Assembly: GCA_965204525.1 (NCBI GenBank)
Contig: OZ241994.1
Span: 1,612,001 to 1,676,000, forward strand
Reading direction: 5' to 3'
Length of the DNA: 64,000 bases
Source: Bin5 sp965204525
GTDB lineage: Bacteria; Chloroflexota; Anaerolineae; Caldilineales; Caldilineaceae
Below, one piece after another: positions 17,570-25,938 of the stretch (positions are counted from its first letter, which is position 1; each line of letters starts with the position of its first letter). The notes under the pieces are model-generated. The model made no database searches, was not told the origin of the DNA, and saw only the letters and a program-made list of their open reading frames with translations. Made by a program: the position numbers and the translations under genes.

Positions 17570-18841
17570 CTACTCGATTTTCGCCCTCCTGACTCTTGAG
17601 AAGAAGAGCAGGGCCAGCTCAAGTGTAAGGGCTGCGGCGCCGACCAGGAGGGTCGCTCGCAGACCAATTGCCTCTCCGAGAGCGCCGCCGATCAGGGCGC
17701 CGCACGCTGCCACGCCGAAGAGCACAAAGCGCCTAGCCGCAGTTACGCGTCCCAGGAGCCGTACGGACGTAATCGTCTGGCGCAAACTGATCTGATTGAC
17801 GAAGTAGAGGGTGCTGCCCAGTCCGACCAGCGCCTGCGAAGCGCCGGCGGCAACAAGCTCGTAACCGATCAGATCAGCATAGGCCAGCAGCAAGGCGCCG
17901 GCAATCCACAGCAGTTTACCCACAACGAGCGTTTTTCCAGCCTGCAAAATTTGCGCCGCTCTTCCGGCAAGCACCGCGCCCAAAAGAGAACCTGCGCCGC
18001 TGCAGGCTGCGACTATGCCGATGACGGATGGCGTGAAGCTGAGTTGATCGACCAGAAAGAGCATCTGTACGGCTGCTGCCAGCGAACCTGCCAGCATTCC
18101 CAGACTGGATGTGATGGTAAGCGCTCTCAGGAGTGGGGTTCGAAGGAGCTCGTACACTCCCTCCCCAACTTCGCGGCCGAACGAAATCGCGGCCAATCGG
18201 AAACCGGAAGCAGGTCCTTCAGGGCTTTCGCTGTCAGGCTGTGCCGCCCGTTGCGGCTCCTCTTCGGCAACGCCGCTGAGCGCCAAGGCGGAAAGAAGAT
18301 AGGAAACAGCGTCGATGAGGATAGCTCTGGGGGCGCTGAAGAGTTGCACCAGGCCGCCGGCCGCGGCCGGTCCCGCGATGGAGATAACGGCATCGCTGGT
18401 CGAAAGTTTACTGTTTGCCTCGACGAGATCTCGCTTGTCGACCAGGGCGGGCAGCACTGAAATGGCACCGATCTGGAAGAATACCGTGAATGTGCCTACC
18501 GCGAACGCTACAATCCAGATGTGCAGGAAAGAGAGCTGGCCCAGGAATGCGGCTGCGGGAATGGAGAGGAGCAGCAGAGCACGGCCGATATCAGCCCAGA
18601 CCAATATTGGCTTGCGCCTGACCCGGTCCACCCAAACGCCGGCGACGAAGCCGAAGAGCAGGTTGGGCAGAGAAGCGGCGGCGGCCAGCAGTCCCATTTC
18701 TGAGGGTGTTGCCCCCAGAACGAGGACGGCTGCCAAGGGTAGAGCGACATTGGTGATAGCAGTCCCGGCGCCGGAGGTGATGTGCGCGACCCACAGCCGG
18801 GTGAACGCCCGGTTTCGCCAAAGACTGCCAGAGGAGCTCAT
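17570..18841 (-). CDS. MFS transporter, MFS_3/EntS-like exporter
   Basis: A 423-residue inner-membrane protein with about 12 helices. It begins with the EntS-type segment LWRNRAFTRLWVAHITSGAG, followed by FVAGVWVDRVRRKP (motif A). This branch includes enterobactin and macrolide exporters. GGAG lies six bases before the ATG, inside the end of the upstream P-loop gene, which stops three bases earlier. The two genes form an operon. The 3' end converges on the other MFS gene with only eight bases between them. Confidence 0.9.
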   Translation of the reverse strand: MSSSGSLWRNRAFTRLWVAHITSGAGTAITNVALPLAAVLVLGATPSEMGLLAAAASLPNLLFGFVAGVWVDRVRRKPILVWADIGRALLLLSIPAAAFLGQLSFLHIWIVAFAVGTFTVFFQIGAISVLPALVDKRDLVEANSKLSTSDAVISIAGPAAAGGLVQLFSAPRAILIDAVSYLLSALALSGVAEEEPQRAAQPDSESPEGPASGFRLAAISFGREVGEGVYELLRTPLLRALTITSSLGMLAGSLAAAVQMLFLVDQLSFTPSVIGIVAACSGAGSLLGAVLAGRAAQILQAGKTLVVGKLLWIAGALLLAYADLIGYELVAAGASQALVGLGSTLYFVNQISLRQTITSVRLLGRVTAARRFVLFGVAACGALIGGALGEAIGLRATLLVGAAALTLELALLFFSRVRRAKIE

Positions 18842-18844
18842 CGG

Positions 18845-19555
18845 TCACTCCGCGTGGGGCGGTCCGGGCGCGAGGACACGTTCCATCCATTCTCTGACCG
18901 CGTGAGCCGAGTCCGCGACATTGGCGCCGGTCGTATCCAGTATAGTCACTTGCGGTGTTTGATTCGGTCCTTCTGTTTGAAGCCAGCGGTTGAAATCCAT
19001 TTGAGCTTTCAGCTGCTCCGGTTCGTTGCTCCTGCGCCAGACCGGTCGGGCCAGGAGCCGGCGACGAAGCTCCTGTTCTTCACACACCAGGGCCAGGTAG
19101 TGCGTCTGGCTGAAGTAGCGGCGCTCCACGCACTGTTCGATGTTCTCGGGAACGGCCAATCCGGCGCCAAAGAGAACCGCTGGCCGCCCGCTTTGATTGA
19201 TGTTCTTTGCCATTCGCAGCCATGTTTCGGAGAAGCGGCGATAGCCGTCGGTCGGATCTTCGAACTCTTTCAACCAGAGCAGGTCCGATTCGAGGAGCAC
19301 GGCGGCAGTGAACCGGCCTGTTAGCTCCTGAAAAATGGCGCTCTTTCCGGTTGCGCTGGCCCCGCCGACCAGGAGGAGCGGCAGCCTCAGAAACGGATGT
19401 AAATGGCCGCAGTGCGGGCAGGCAGCAAGGGCATTCGGCGGCCTTCTATGAAGGTCTGCCGGGCTGTCGGAATTGGGTGCTTCGACACATATATTCGGGT
19501 CGGAGACTGTCTTATCGACCCGGTAGAGTCCGCAGTTGGGACAGACGTTAAACAT
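18845..19555 (-). CDS. Zinc-ribbon P-loop kinase-like protein
   Basis: A 236-residue protein. The N-terminus carries two CxxC knuckles (CPNC at 5-8, CPHC at 46-49) that could form a zinc ribbon. It is followed by a Walker A motif GGASATGKS (64-72) and a kinase-like body with LLESDLLWL and a basic RRRLLARPVWRR lid. The order resembles nucleotide or shikimate kinase-like ATPases, with the ribbon added in front. The ribbon suggests nucleic acid or protein binding, but no function is known. It is cotranscribed with an EntS-like exporter, from which it is separated by three bases. Confidence 0.75.
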   Translation of the reverse strand: MFNVCPNCGLYRVDKTVSDPNICVEAPNSDSPADLHRRPPNALAACPHCGHLHPFLRLPLLLVGGASATGKSAIFQELTGRFTAAVLLESDLLWLKEFEDPTDGYRRFSETWLRMAKNINQSGRPAVLFGAGLAVPENIEQCVERRYFSQTHYLALVCEEQELRRRLLARPVWRRSNEPEQLKAQMDFNRWLQTEGPNQTPQVTILDTTGANVADSAHAVREWMERVLAPGPPHAE

Positions 19556-19639
19556 AGCCGGAGTGCCGCCCCCTCTTTGACGGCGAAGTCACCAGTTCCG
19601 TGAACGGAAAGGCGGGAGTCCGGTGTGAACCTGCGCAAG

Positions 19640-19668
19640 TTGCCAGTTCCTCAGTTGCATATTATCAT
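19640..19668 (+). promoter_or_regulatory. Sigma-70-type promoter for the fosmidomycin-resistance-like MFS gene
   Basis: TTGCCA at 19640-19645 and TATCAT at 19663-19668 are separated by 17 bases. Transcription would start near 19675, giving a leader of about 170 bases that opens with a strong hairpin. Confidence 0.5.
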
Positions 19669-19679
19669 GGCCCAGTACG

Positions 19680-19717
19680 AGGGATGAAGACTGTTGTCTT
19701 CTATCCCTCTTTGTTTT
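19680..19717 (+). terminator. Leader hairpin with T-rich tail (possible attenuator)
   Basis: AGGGAT-GAAGAC (19680-19691) pairs with GTCTTC-T-ATCCCT (19696-19708). The stem is 12 bp with one bulged T, and the loop is TGTT. CTTTGTTTT follows immediately (19709-19717). It lies only a few bases after the predicted transcription start and about 130 bases before the MFS start codon. It may be an attenuator, or a 5' structure stabilising the mRNA. Confidence 0.5.
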
Positions 19718-19843
19718 GGGCGCCGCTCGACGGGACGGGATGCAATCTACGAGCGCTCTGACGCGGCGGCCGTGCGAGACGATTCTGTAGGCGAGTGTAA
19801 TTCTCAAACGGACCTGTCCGCTTTAGGCAAAAAAAAGGGCAAG

Positions 19844-21085
19844 ATGGTCAGCGACACGGGGGCGCAAGCCCTTCCACGGGCTACTCTCAAGCGCAAGTTA
19901 CTAACGAATACAGTGCTCCTGGTAGCGGGCGGGCACTTTCTGTTGGAGCTTTTCCACCAGTATCTGCCTGTCTTCTTTCCGCTTTACCGCGCCGAGTTCG
20001 GGCTGACTTACGGACAGATCGGAATGATAACTCTGGTTGGGACCACGACTATGTCGCTGGCGCAGCCGCTGTTTGGATACTTCATCGACCGTTTTGATGC
20101 GCGGCGCATTTCGGCTCTGAGCGTATTGTGGCTGGGGCTGATCATGTCTGTGCTCGGCTTCAGTAGCAATTATTGGGTCTTGCTCGTGGGTGTGGCGCTG
20201 GCCGGGTTTGGGTCGGCGGCGTTTCATCCGGCAGGCGCTTCGGTTGTCACAAAGGCCACCGAGGAAGGGAAACGGGGGCGTGCGGTCTCGTTCTTTGCGG
20301 TCGGCGGGAACATTGGCTCGGCGGGCAGCCCGCTTCTCCTGGCGATTGGATTGGGGTTGCTGGGGTTGAAGGGGACAGTTGTCCTGCTGCCGGTCGTGGT
20401 CTTGGCCGCCATCTGGCTGGTCAATGGGCTTGGGCAAGAGAGCAAAGTCGATCGCGAGGCGCATCGTCAGCGGCAGTCTCGCGCAGGTCAGGGCTTCCTA
20501 TTGGGACTGGTCTTGATCACAGTGGTATCGATGACCCGCGCCTGGTTCCAACTCAGTCTGACAACCTATCTGCCGACTTTGCTGGAGGACAGGGGCTATT
20601 CCGTTGTTTATGGCGGGCAGATGCTCTTCGTACTCTCGCTCCTGATCGGCGTGGGAAGCCTCATTGGGGGAATCTTATCAGACCGATTCGGACGCTGGCA
20701 GGTGTTGCTGAGCAGTTTCGCCTTACTCGGGCCGGCTTACTGGTTCTTCATCAACTCGGGCGGCGGCCTGCAGTTCATCTATGCGGGGGCGATCGGCTTC
20801 CTGTTAGGATGCACATACCCGACGACCGTTGTCGTCGCCCAGGAGGTGTGGCCGCGCGGCGTGGCGATGGCGTCGGGCCTGGTGATGGGGTTGGGTTGGT
20901 GGCCAGGGGGGCTGGGTGCGACATTCACCGGCTGGGTAGCGGATCAGCTGACACTGGACACCGCACTTGAGGGCCTTGTCATGGCTCCAGTCTTGGGCGC
21001 GCTGCTCATGGCGGCATTTGCTATTGCGCTGCACAGACGCAGCGGTTCTTCGATGGCGACAATGGACCCGTCGTCAGCAGAATAG
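19844..21085 (+). CDS. MFS transporter, fosmidomycin resistance (Fsr) family
   Basis: A 413-residue protein with 12 predicted helices. HFLLELFHQYLPVFFPLY near the N-terminus and FGSAAFHPAGASVV are hallmarks of the Fsr branch of MFS. The motif A equivalent is GYFIDRFDARR, and SDRFGRWQ sits in the second half. Fsr proteins export fosmidomycin and related compounds, but the natural substrate is usually unknown. The ATG at 19844 follows AAGGGC. The nucleoside hydrolase gene begins ten bases after the stop, so the two are probably one transcript and the transporter may move a nucleoside-related compound. Confidence 0.9.
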   Translation: MVSDTGAQALPRATLKRKLLTNTVLLVAGGHFLLELFHQYLPVFFPLYRAEFGLTYGQIGMITLVGTTTMSLAQPLFGYFIDRFDARRISALSVLWLGLIMSVLGFSSNYWVLLVGVALAGFGSAAFHPAGASVVTKATEEGKRGRAVSFFAVGGNIGSAGSPLLLAIGLGLLGLKGTVVLLPVVVLAAIWLVNGLGQESKVDREAHRQRQSRAGQGFLLGLVLITVVSMTRAWFQLSLTTYLPTLLEDRGYSVVYGGQMLFVLSLLIGVGSLIGGILSDRFGRWQVLLSSFALLGPAYWFFINSGGGLQFIYAGAIGFLLGCTYPTTVVVAQEVWPRGVAMASGLVMGLGWWPGGLGATFTGWVADQLTLDTALEGLVMAPVLGALLMAAFAIALHRRSGSSMATMDPSSAE

Positions 21086-21095
21086 GAGTCTGGAT

Positions 21096-22061
21096 ATGAC
21101 GAACGCGCTCCCCGTATTGCTCGATGTTGACACTGGAGGCGACGATGCGCTGGCTTTGCTGCTGGCGACGGCATCTCCGTCGCTGGATGTGCGCGGTATT
21201 ACCTGTGTGGCCGGAAACTGCGCGCTGGAACAGGTGGTCAGCAATACGCTCACGCTGCTGGACGCGATCGGTGCGCCTGCTGTCCCTGTGGCGGCAGGGA
21301 TGGACAGACCGATTCTCGAGCCCGGGCTGCCGGCCCCGCCATTGCATGGTAGTGACGGAATGGGGGATCTTGGACTGCCGGCGCCGCGGCGCAGCATGGT
21401 CGACGTTCACGCGGTCGAGTTTCTGCAACGCACTCTGGCTGATTCGGCCGAGCCGATGACGCTGATTTGCCTGGCTCCGCTGACCAATATTGCCATGCTA
21501 CTGCGACTGTATCCGCGAATCGAGGACAAAATCGAGCGGCTGTATGTGATGGGTGGGACATTCGCGGCGCCCGGCAATACGACACCGGCGGCGGAATTCA
21601 ACGTTCGCTACGATCCGGAGGCGGCGGCTATCGTGCTTCACAGCGGGCTGCCGGTTACATTGTACCCTCTTGATCCTTTCGTGCAGGTGCGGTTCACAAT
21701 GGAGGAAGCAAAGAGACTGACTCAGGCGAAAGGGGCGGGCGCGCGTATCGCCGGCGGCATTGCCCTACACTATTGCCGTTTCTTCGGGATAGAGTTTTCG
21801 CTTATCGGCGACGCCGGGACCGTAGCGACGGTGATCGACCCGGCGGGCGCCACGTCGGAACGCCGGCCTGTGCACGTGGAGCTTTCAAGCGGCGCGACAA
21901 GGGGAGCTACGGTTTTCGACCGGCGCATCCTGACAGACGGATTTGCAAGAAAAGGAGAATGGACCGACGTGGACGTTGTATCCAAGGTAGACGCGACCCG
22001 CTACAGGAAGCTGATGGCGGCTGCCCTGGGCGCCGTAGAGGCGCTGGACGACTGGGGATAA
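21096..22061 (+). CDS. Nucleoside hydrolase (IunH family)
   Basis: A 321-residue enzyme that cleaves the N-glycosidic bond of nucleosides to base and ribose. The calcium-binding motif DVDTGGDDALALL (residues 9-21) matches the family DTDxGxDDA signature. Further family blocks are CLAPLTNIAMLL, the Asn in AEFNVRYDPEAA, and a C-terminal Asp in EWTDVDVV. AGGAG lies eight bases before the ATG. It follows an MFS gene by ten bases, suggesting nucleoside salvage coupled to transport. It converges on the amidohydrolase gene. Confidence 0.93.
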   Translation: MTNALPVLLDVDTGGDDALALLLATASPSLDVRGITCVAGNCALEQVVSNTLTLLDAIGAPAVPVAAGMDRPILEPGLPAPPLHGSDGMGDLGLPAPRRSMVDVHAVEFLQRTLADSAEPMTLICLAPLTNIAMLLRLYPRIEDKIERLYVMGGTFAAPGNTTPAAEFNVRYDPEAAAIVLHSGLPVTLYPLDPFVQVRFTMEEAKRLTQAKGAGARIAGGIALHYCRFFGIEFSLIGDAGTVATVIDPAGATSERRPVHVELSSGATRGATVFDRRILTDGFARKGEWTDVDVVSKVDATRYRKLMAAALGAVEALDDWG

Positions 22062-22163
22062 CCTGCTCTTTCGGCCCCCCGTTTCCAATTCCTCACACTA
22101 TCCCGGGAAAATCCTTCAGAGAAGCGAACAATAGAAAAGTAACGGACCCCAGCAAGCAGTATT

Positions 22164-23069
22164 CTACGTCAGAAGCGCTTCGGCATTGGCACTGAAGATC
22201 TTGTGGCGGACGTCTGTGGGCAGTTCCAGGTTGTTGAGAAGGGTCTGCATGCGGTCGTCGAAATGGTCGCGACCGAAGAGCAGCCGGTCCTGGAATTCGA
22301 GGAAAAAAGGCTCGGCAGTCATCCCGCTCTCGGAAGAGAAGGGGTGGTCTTCGAGTTGGCTGAAATCGCGGGTCAGCGCGGTGTAGGCGGAGCCGGCGGA
22401 GAGGTCGGCGTAGAGGTTGGGATAGGTGCGGAAGAGGTGGAAGAGTCGGCCTCCGGGGAGTACCGGGCCTTTGGGATACCCGACCTTGTCGTACTGATCA
22501 TCTCCGGAGATGTGGGCCCAGAAGCCCGGCGCGTGGCCGATGAAGATGGTATCGGGGCAGGCCTGTAAGGCTCGCTCGAAGGCTTCGATACTGCCTCCAT
22601 ACCACCAGTCGGTGCGGGGATAGCGATGGCCGGTTGGGATGGGATAGTCGAGGTGGAAGGTGACCGGCAACCCCTTTTCGCCGCAGAAACGGAATAGATG
22701 CAGGGCGTCGGGATTGTCATAGAGCATCCGAAGCTTGATTTCGCCGCAGACCTGTACGCCGTGAATTTCGATTGCCGCTTGGAGCTGGTCGATGGCTTCA
22801 GGGCGGCGGGGGTCCGGCGCGTAGCCAAGTATGAAGCGGTCCGGGGCGGCCCGTTTGTAGCGGAGGCAAGTTTCAAACGGGACGGGATAGACGCTGCCGT
22901 CGCCAAAGTGCATTGCAGGGAAATAGCTGGCCGGATTGTACTCGTCGGGCGGGCACTCCCAGGTCAGCAGCCAGGTTTTATCGATGCCGAAGCGGTCCAT
23001 GTTGGCCAGGAATTTCGGCAGATCATGGCCGAGCCAGTCGGGATGATTGTGCGCGTCGATGATGGTCAT
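22164..23069 (-). CDS. Amidohydrolase_2 family protein
   Basis: A 301-residue metal-dependent TIM-barrel hydrolase. The HxH-type first motif is IIDAHNHPD at residues 3-11. His ligands follow in FHLDYPIP and FIGHAPGFWAHI, and the end-of-barrel Asp is in LLFGRDHFDDR. Family members include decarboxylases and lactonases acting on small acids. The substrate is unknown. The ATG lies three bases after the Yip1 stop and has no strong Shine-Dalgarno, pointing to translational coupling. It is unrelated in detail to the larger amidohydrolase at 8317-9615. Confidence 0.85.
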   Translation of the reverse strand: MTIIDAHNHPDWLGHDLPKFLANMDRFGIDKTWLLTWECPPDEYNPASYFPAMHFGDGSVYPVPFETCLRYKRAAPDRFILGYAPDPRRPEAIDQLQAAIEIHGVQVCGEIKLRMLYDNPDALHLFRFCGEKGLPVTFHLDYPIPTGHRYPRTDWWYGGSIEAFERALQACPDTIFIGHAPGFWAHISGDDQYDKVGYPKGPVLPGGRLFHLFRTYPNLYADLSAGSAYTALTRDFSQLEDHPFSSESGMTAEPFFLEFQDRLLFGRDHFDDRMQTLLNNLELPTDVRHKIFSANAEALLT

Positions 23070-23072
23070 TGG

Positions 23073-23723
23073 CTACTGTTGAAAGACGGCGACCACGATG
23101 CCGGCGACCACAGTCACCAGGCAAATCGCCAGGACCAGCCCAGCCAAAAGAGGAACGAAGACCACAACAATTGCCCGTCCTTGTGATAGCCCGTATTCCA
23201 CCTTGACGGCGTAGTAGGTAAGCACAAACTGGTAGATGCCCAAGATCAGGCTCAGACAGCCCCCAAGCACCGGAATAAAACCGAGAACGGATCCAACAAT
23301 CATGAGCGGTGCGGAGTAGGTGGCGGTGAGGTAGGCATAGCGGCCATACTGCCCACGCCCACCCAGTACGGTTGCGATAAGGTGGTAGATGCCCACCCCA
23401 ATGAGGAAAAATATAGGCCCAAGTATGATGGCCGCAAAACTAAATGCTGCTCCCCCGGCTGCGCCCGTTTCCGCAATCGACCCGAACTCGCCCTGAATGT
23501 CTGAAGGAAGCATGTCCACAATCTGACCAAACCCGCCCATTGCCGACGAGTAGATGCTTGACTGGAGTGCACCGAGCAACGCGGTGATTACGGAGGCCGC
23601 AATAATCCACAAGAGTCCGGTAGATAGTGTCGCCGAGGTTTTTTCGCGTTCGGCTGCAAAGACCGCTTCGCCGGGCTTCGTCAGTACATTTACCCATGTC
23701 TGGAAGATCGACTGTAAATCCAT
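23073..23723 (-). CDS. Yip1 domain membrane protein (paralogue 1)
   Basis: A 216-residue protein with a soluble N-terminal segment MDLQSIFQTWVNVLTKPGEA and five hydrophobic helices. This is the layout of bacterial Yip1-domain (PF04893) proteins. It shares the FQTWVxVLTxPG start, GRYAYLTATYSAPLMIVGS and the GRAIVVVFV end with the neighbouring paralogue. AGGAG precedes the ATG. The function of the family in bacteria is not established. It is cotranscribed with the downstream amidohydrolase. Confidence 0.85.
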   Translation of the reverse strand: MDLQSIFQTWVNVLTKPGEAVFAAEREKTSATLSTGLLWIIAASVITALLGALQSSIYSSAMGGFGQIVDMLPSDIQGEFGSIAETGAAGGAAFSFAAIILGPIFFLIGVGIYHLIATVLGGRGQYGRYAYLTATYSAPLMIVGSVLGFIPVLGGCLSLILGIYQFVLTYYAVKVEYGLSQGRAIVVVFVPLLAGLVLAICLVTVVAGIVVAVFQQ

Positions 23724-23904
23724 AGGTCTCTCCTTTGGATACGGGAATCTGATCGACCACTACGGGACTCAAGGGGTCGCTGGCGTAAACCTTGGACAAT
23801 AGTACCGCAAAACCTTATGCAGATTATAGGGGGTTACAGGTGCGGGAGCAAGAGGCGAGTCAGGCCAGAAAACTCCTTGGCGAATGAGAGTCAGGAGGAG
23901 AGCC

Positions 23905-24567
23905 CTATCCTATGCCGTACACAGCCCCTCCAAGTAACGCCACGCCACCGCCAATGATTAGCGTTGCGACGAAGATAACGACAATCGCCCGGCCATGTGA
24001 AAGTTCGTATTCCACTCTTGTGGCAAAGTAGGCAAGCACGACACTGTAGATGGCCAGGACAGGAATTATAAGGCAGTTCAGGAGCGGCACGAAGCTGAGC
24101 AAGGAAGAAACGATGGAGACCGGCGCGGTGAAGGTTGCATTGAGATAGGCGTAGCGCCCAAACTTTGCAAAGCGATTCTCTCCTGAAGGCTCGAGACGGA
24201 TGCGATCCATTCCCAGTTGGGACGCGATCAGGTGCTGAACGCCGACTGAAATGATGAAAATGACTGGTGCAGTCACGAAGTCCGAAAGAATTTGAAGCTG
24301 CGATCTGTCCTGGACCTCTTCCATGGCCGCGAAGAATTCAGAGGACATTTGCCCTGAGAGTGGCCACATGCTCCCCAGAGGAGACGAATACAGCTGCGAA
24401 TGAAACAGGTCCAAGAGTGTAGTAGCCGCCCCCGCCAGGACCATCCATATGATTGCGGTGGTCAGGGTTGCCGATGGTTTCAGGCGCTCGGCTTCGAAGA
24501 CGCCTGCACCGGGATTGGTCAACACTTTCACCCAGGTCTGGAACATAGATCGGAGATCGATTGTCAT
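23905..24567 (-). CDS. Yip1 domain membrane protein (paralogue 2)
   Basis: A 220-residue protein with the same arrangement as its neighbour: SMFQTWVKVLTNPGAGVFEAER at the N-terminus, five membrane segments, FGRYAYLNATFTAPVSIVSS and GRAIVVIFV near the end. It differs by a longer polar loop around residues 75-125. The two genes are separated by about 180 bases, so they may not share a promoter. They look like an old tandem duplication. An IS630 element is inserted about 165 bases upstream of its start. Confidence 0.85.
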   Translation of the reverse strand: MTIDLRSMFQTWVKVLTNPGAGVFEAERLKPSATLTTAIIWMVLAGAATTLLDLFHSQLYSSPLGSMWPLSGQMSSEFFAAMEEVQDRSQLQILSDFVTAPVIFIISVGVQHLIASQLGMDRIRLEPSGENRFAKFGRYAYLNATFTAPVSIVSSLLSFVPLLNCLIIPVLAIYSVVLAYFATRVEYELSHGRAIVVIFVATLIIGGGVALLGGAVYGIG

Positions 24568-24732
24568 TTTATCGCTTTGAGCCTCCCACTTTTGCCGAAA
24601 CCAGGCGTTTTGGCCGCAGAATGATGCGGGCGTAAGACTTTCTTGTCTGATATTACGAACTTCGACGAAAGATCGGCTGGCGCTTCGATTTCAATAGGGT
24701 GCGCGATACAGTCTCTGCGTTCATTGTAGCTA

Positions 24733-24765
24733 ATGTAAGTTCAATTTGAGACTAAGAGTTTTTCG
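24733..24765. repeat. IS630 left terminal inverted repeat
   Basis: It aligns with the reverse complement of the right end: ATGTA is identical, followed by scattered matches, then TGAGA and AAGAGT. The transposase TGA stop at 24741-24743 is within it. Confidence 0.8.
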
Positions 24766-25655
24766 TACTCTGTGTCGAGTTCAAATTTAGGCCAGAGACG
24801 CGTTACGACCTGGTAGGGATGGGCATTGATACGGTCGATGAACGCTTTGCAGGCATCGAAGAGGTGGCGCATGGATTGATGGCAGTGGTTGCGTGTGACC
24901 TCTTCACGCATCCAGCGCCAGAGATTTTCAATCGGATTGAGGTCGGGACTATAGGCAGGCAGCGGGATGAGAGTGAAGCCGAGTTTGGCGGCGGCAGCCT
25001 GAACGGACTTGGCTCGATGCCAGCTGGCGCCGTCCCAGATGATCACAACAGTGCCCGGTTCATCATCGAGCCATTCAGCCAAGCGCTGCAAGAACTGAAT
25101 CGTATGCTCTTTGTTGCAGTTGCCCTCATTCCAGATGAAACACTGTCCGGCTGCGAAATCGTAGGCGCCGTACCAGTTTATGCGATCGGAGAGTGGAGCA
25201 GAGTCACTCATACGCCAAGCAATCTTGTTTTTTGCGGTCCAGGTGTAGCCCAAGTCCATATCGCGGTGGATGTGGGCTTCATCGATATAGACTAAACGGA
25301 TCGACTGGCGCCAGAGTTGCTCATACAACCTTTGAAAGCGTTCCATAAAGACCGCACGTTTCTGTGGGTCGGCCTTCTTGAGCACTTTCTGGCATCTCTT
25401 CCAGCGTAACTGCGCTGCTCGCACTATCCTATGCAGCGTGCTGCGTGAAAGAGCACAATTCATGACCCGTTTGAGCCAGTGCTGCAGCTTTTTCAACGTC
25501 CAAGTATGACCGGGCAGTCCATGCGCAACAGGTTCTGTCTCGCAGATTACGCTTACGAGTTGCTTGACCTGCTCTGGGCTAAAAAAGGGCGACGACCTCC
25601 CGTATGACGATAGAACACAGCCTCGGGTCCCAGTCGATTGTAGGCATGTACCCAT
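24741..25655 (-). CDS. IS630 transposase, frame 2 (DDE catalytic part)
   Basis: It carries the DDE/RNase H-fold domain. The first Asp is in LVYIDEAHIH, the second in VVIIWDGASWHRAK, and the Glu in YSPDLNPIENLWRW; all three catalytic residues are present. Useful protein begins at SPEQVKQLV after the frameshift site. The first 25 codons of this open frame read through the HTH region in the wrong frame, so the ATG at 25655 is probably not used. No internal stop or truncation is seen, so the element may still be active. Confidence 0.88.
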   Translation of the reverse strand: MGTCLQSTGTRGCVLSSYGRSSPFFSPEQVKQLVSVICETEPVAHGLPGHTWTLKKLQHWLKRVMNCALSRSTLHRIVRAAQLRWKRCQKVLKKADPQKRAVFMERFQRLYEQLWRQSIRLVYIDEAHIHRDMDLGYTWTAKNKIAWRMSDSAPLSDRINWYGAYDFAAGQCFIWNEGNCNKEHTIQFLQRLAEWLDDEPGTVVIIWDGASWHRAKSVQAAAAKLGFTLIPLPAYSPDLNPIENLWRWMREEVTRNHCHQSMRHLFDACKAFIDRINAHPYQVVTRLWPKFELDTEYEKLLVSN

Positions 25656-25837
25656 CTGAGGACTGTCTCCTTGGTGCGTCCGATTTCTCGTGCCCAGCCA
25701 CAGGCACTCGTTCGCTTATCTGCAATCATATACAGTGCCAAAAAACGTTCCCGGCTGCGTGCATCCTTGGCTTCCACCGACAAGACGCGCAGGTCAGCCA
25801 ATGTCTGACCCCATCTCTCCATATCCGGACGAACCAT
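25553..25837 (-). CDS. IS630 transposase, frame 1 (N-terminal HTH part)
   Basis: A 94-residue product with helix-turn-helix DNA-binding regions (SRERFLALYMIADKR, GWAREIGRTKETVLRWVHAY) and the GGRRPF linker usual before the catalytic domain. AAGGAAAG precedes the ATG at 25837. In this frame translation ends 12 codons after the slippery heptamer. A -1 shift at T TTT TTA joins it to frame 2, giving ...GGRRPFL-SPEQVKQLV..., which matches the continuous sequence of single-frame IS630 transposases. Confidence 0.88.
   Translation of the reverse strand: MVRPDMERWGQTLADLRVLSVEAKDARSRERFLALYMIADKRTSACGWAREIGRTKETVLRWVHAYNRLGPEAVFYRHTGGRRPFLAQSRSSNS
25580..25586 (-). other. -1 programmed frameshift site, T TTT TTA
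   Basis: On the minus strand the frame-1 codons TTT TTA are preceded by T, giving the X XXY YYZ heptamer in exact phase for a -1 slip into frame 2. Downstream, AGCAGGT can pair with ACCTGTT, with an inner CTCG/CGAG, as a possible stimulatory structure. Confidence 0.75.
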
Positions 25838-25903
25838 CTTGACTTCCTTTCCTTGCTATCTTCGAGTCTGTCAGATGGTTCTACCACATCTCCACTACCC
25901 TTG

Positions 25904-25936
25904 ACCAATACTCTTGATCTCATTTGGGATCTACAT
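25904..25936. repeat. IS630 right terminal inverted repeat
   Basis: Reverse complement begins ATGTAGATCCCAAATGAGAT and continues CAAGAGTATTGG, matching the left end at about 22 of 31 positions. The flanking TA is at 25937-25938. Confidence 0.8.
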
Positions 25937-25938
25937 TA

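Larger units (their letters stand above)
24733..25936 (-). mobile_element. IS630 family insertion sequence, apparently complete
   Basis: A 1204-bp element bounded by imperfect inverted repeats of about 30 bp. The left end starts ATGTAAGTTCAATTTGAGAC and the right end (reverse complement) starts ATGTAGATCCCAAATGAGAT; both continue CAAGAGT/TAAGAGT. TA dinucleotides flank it at 24731-24732 and 25937-25938, the expected IS630/Tc1 target duplication. It encodes one transposase in two overlapping frames joined by a slippery site. The transposase stop codon lies inside the left repeat. Confidence 0.88.
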
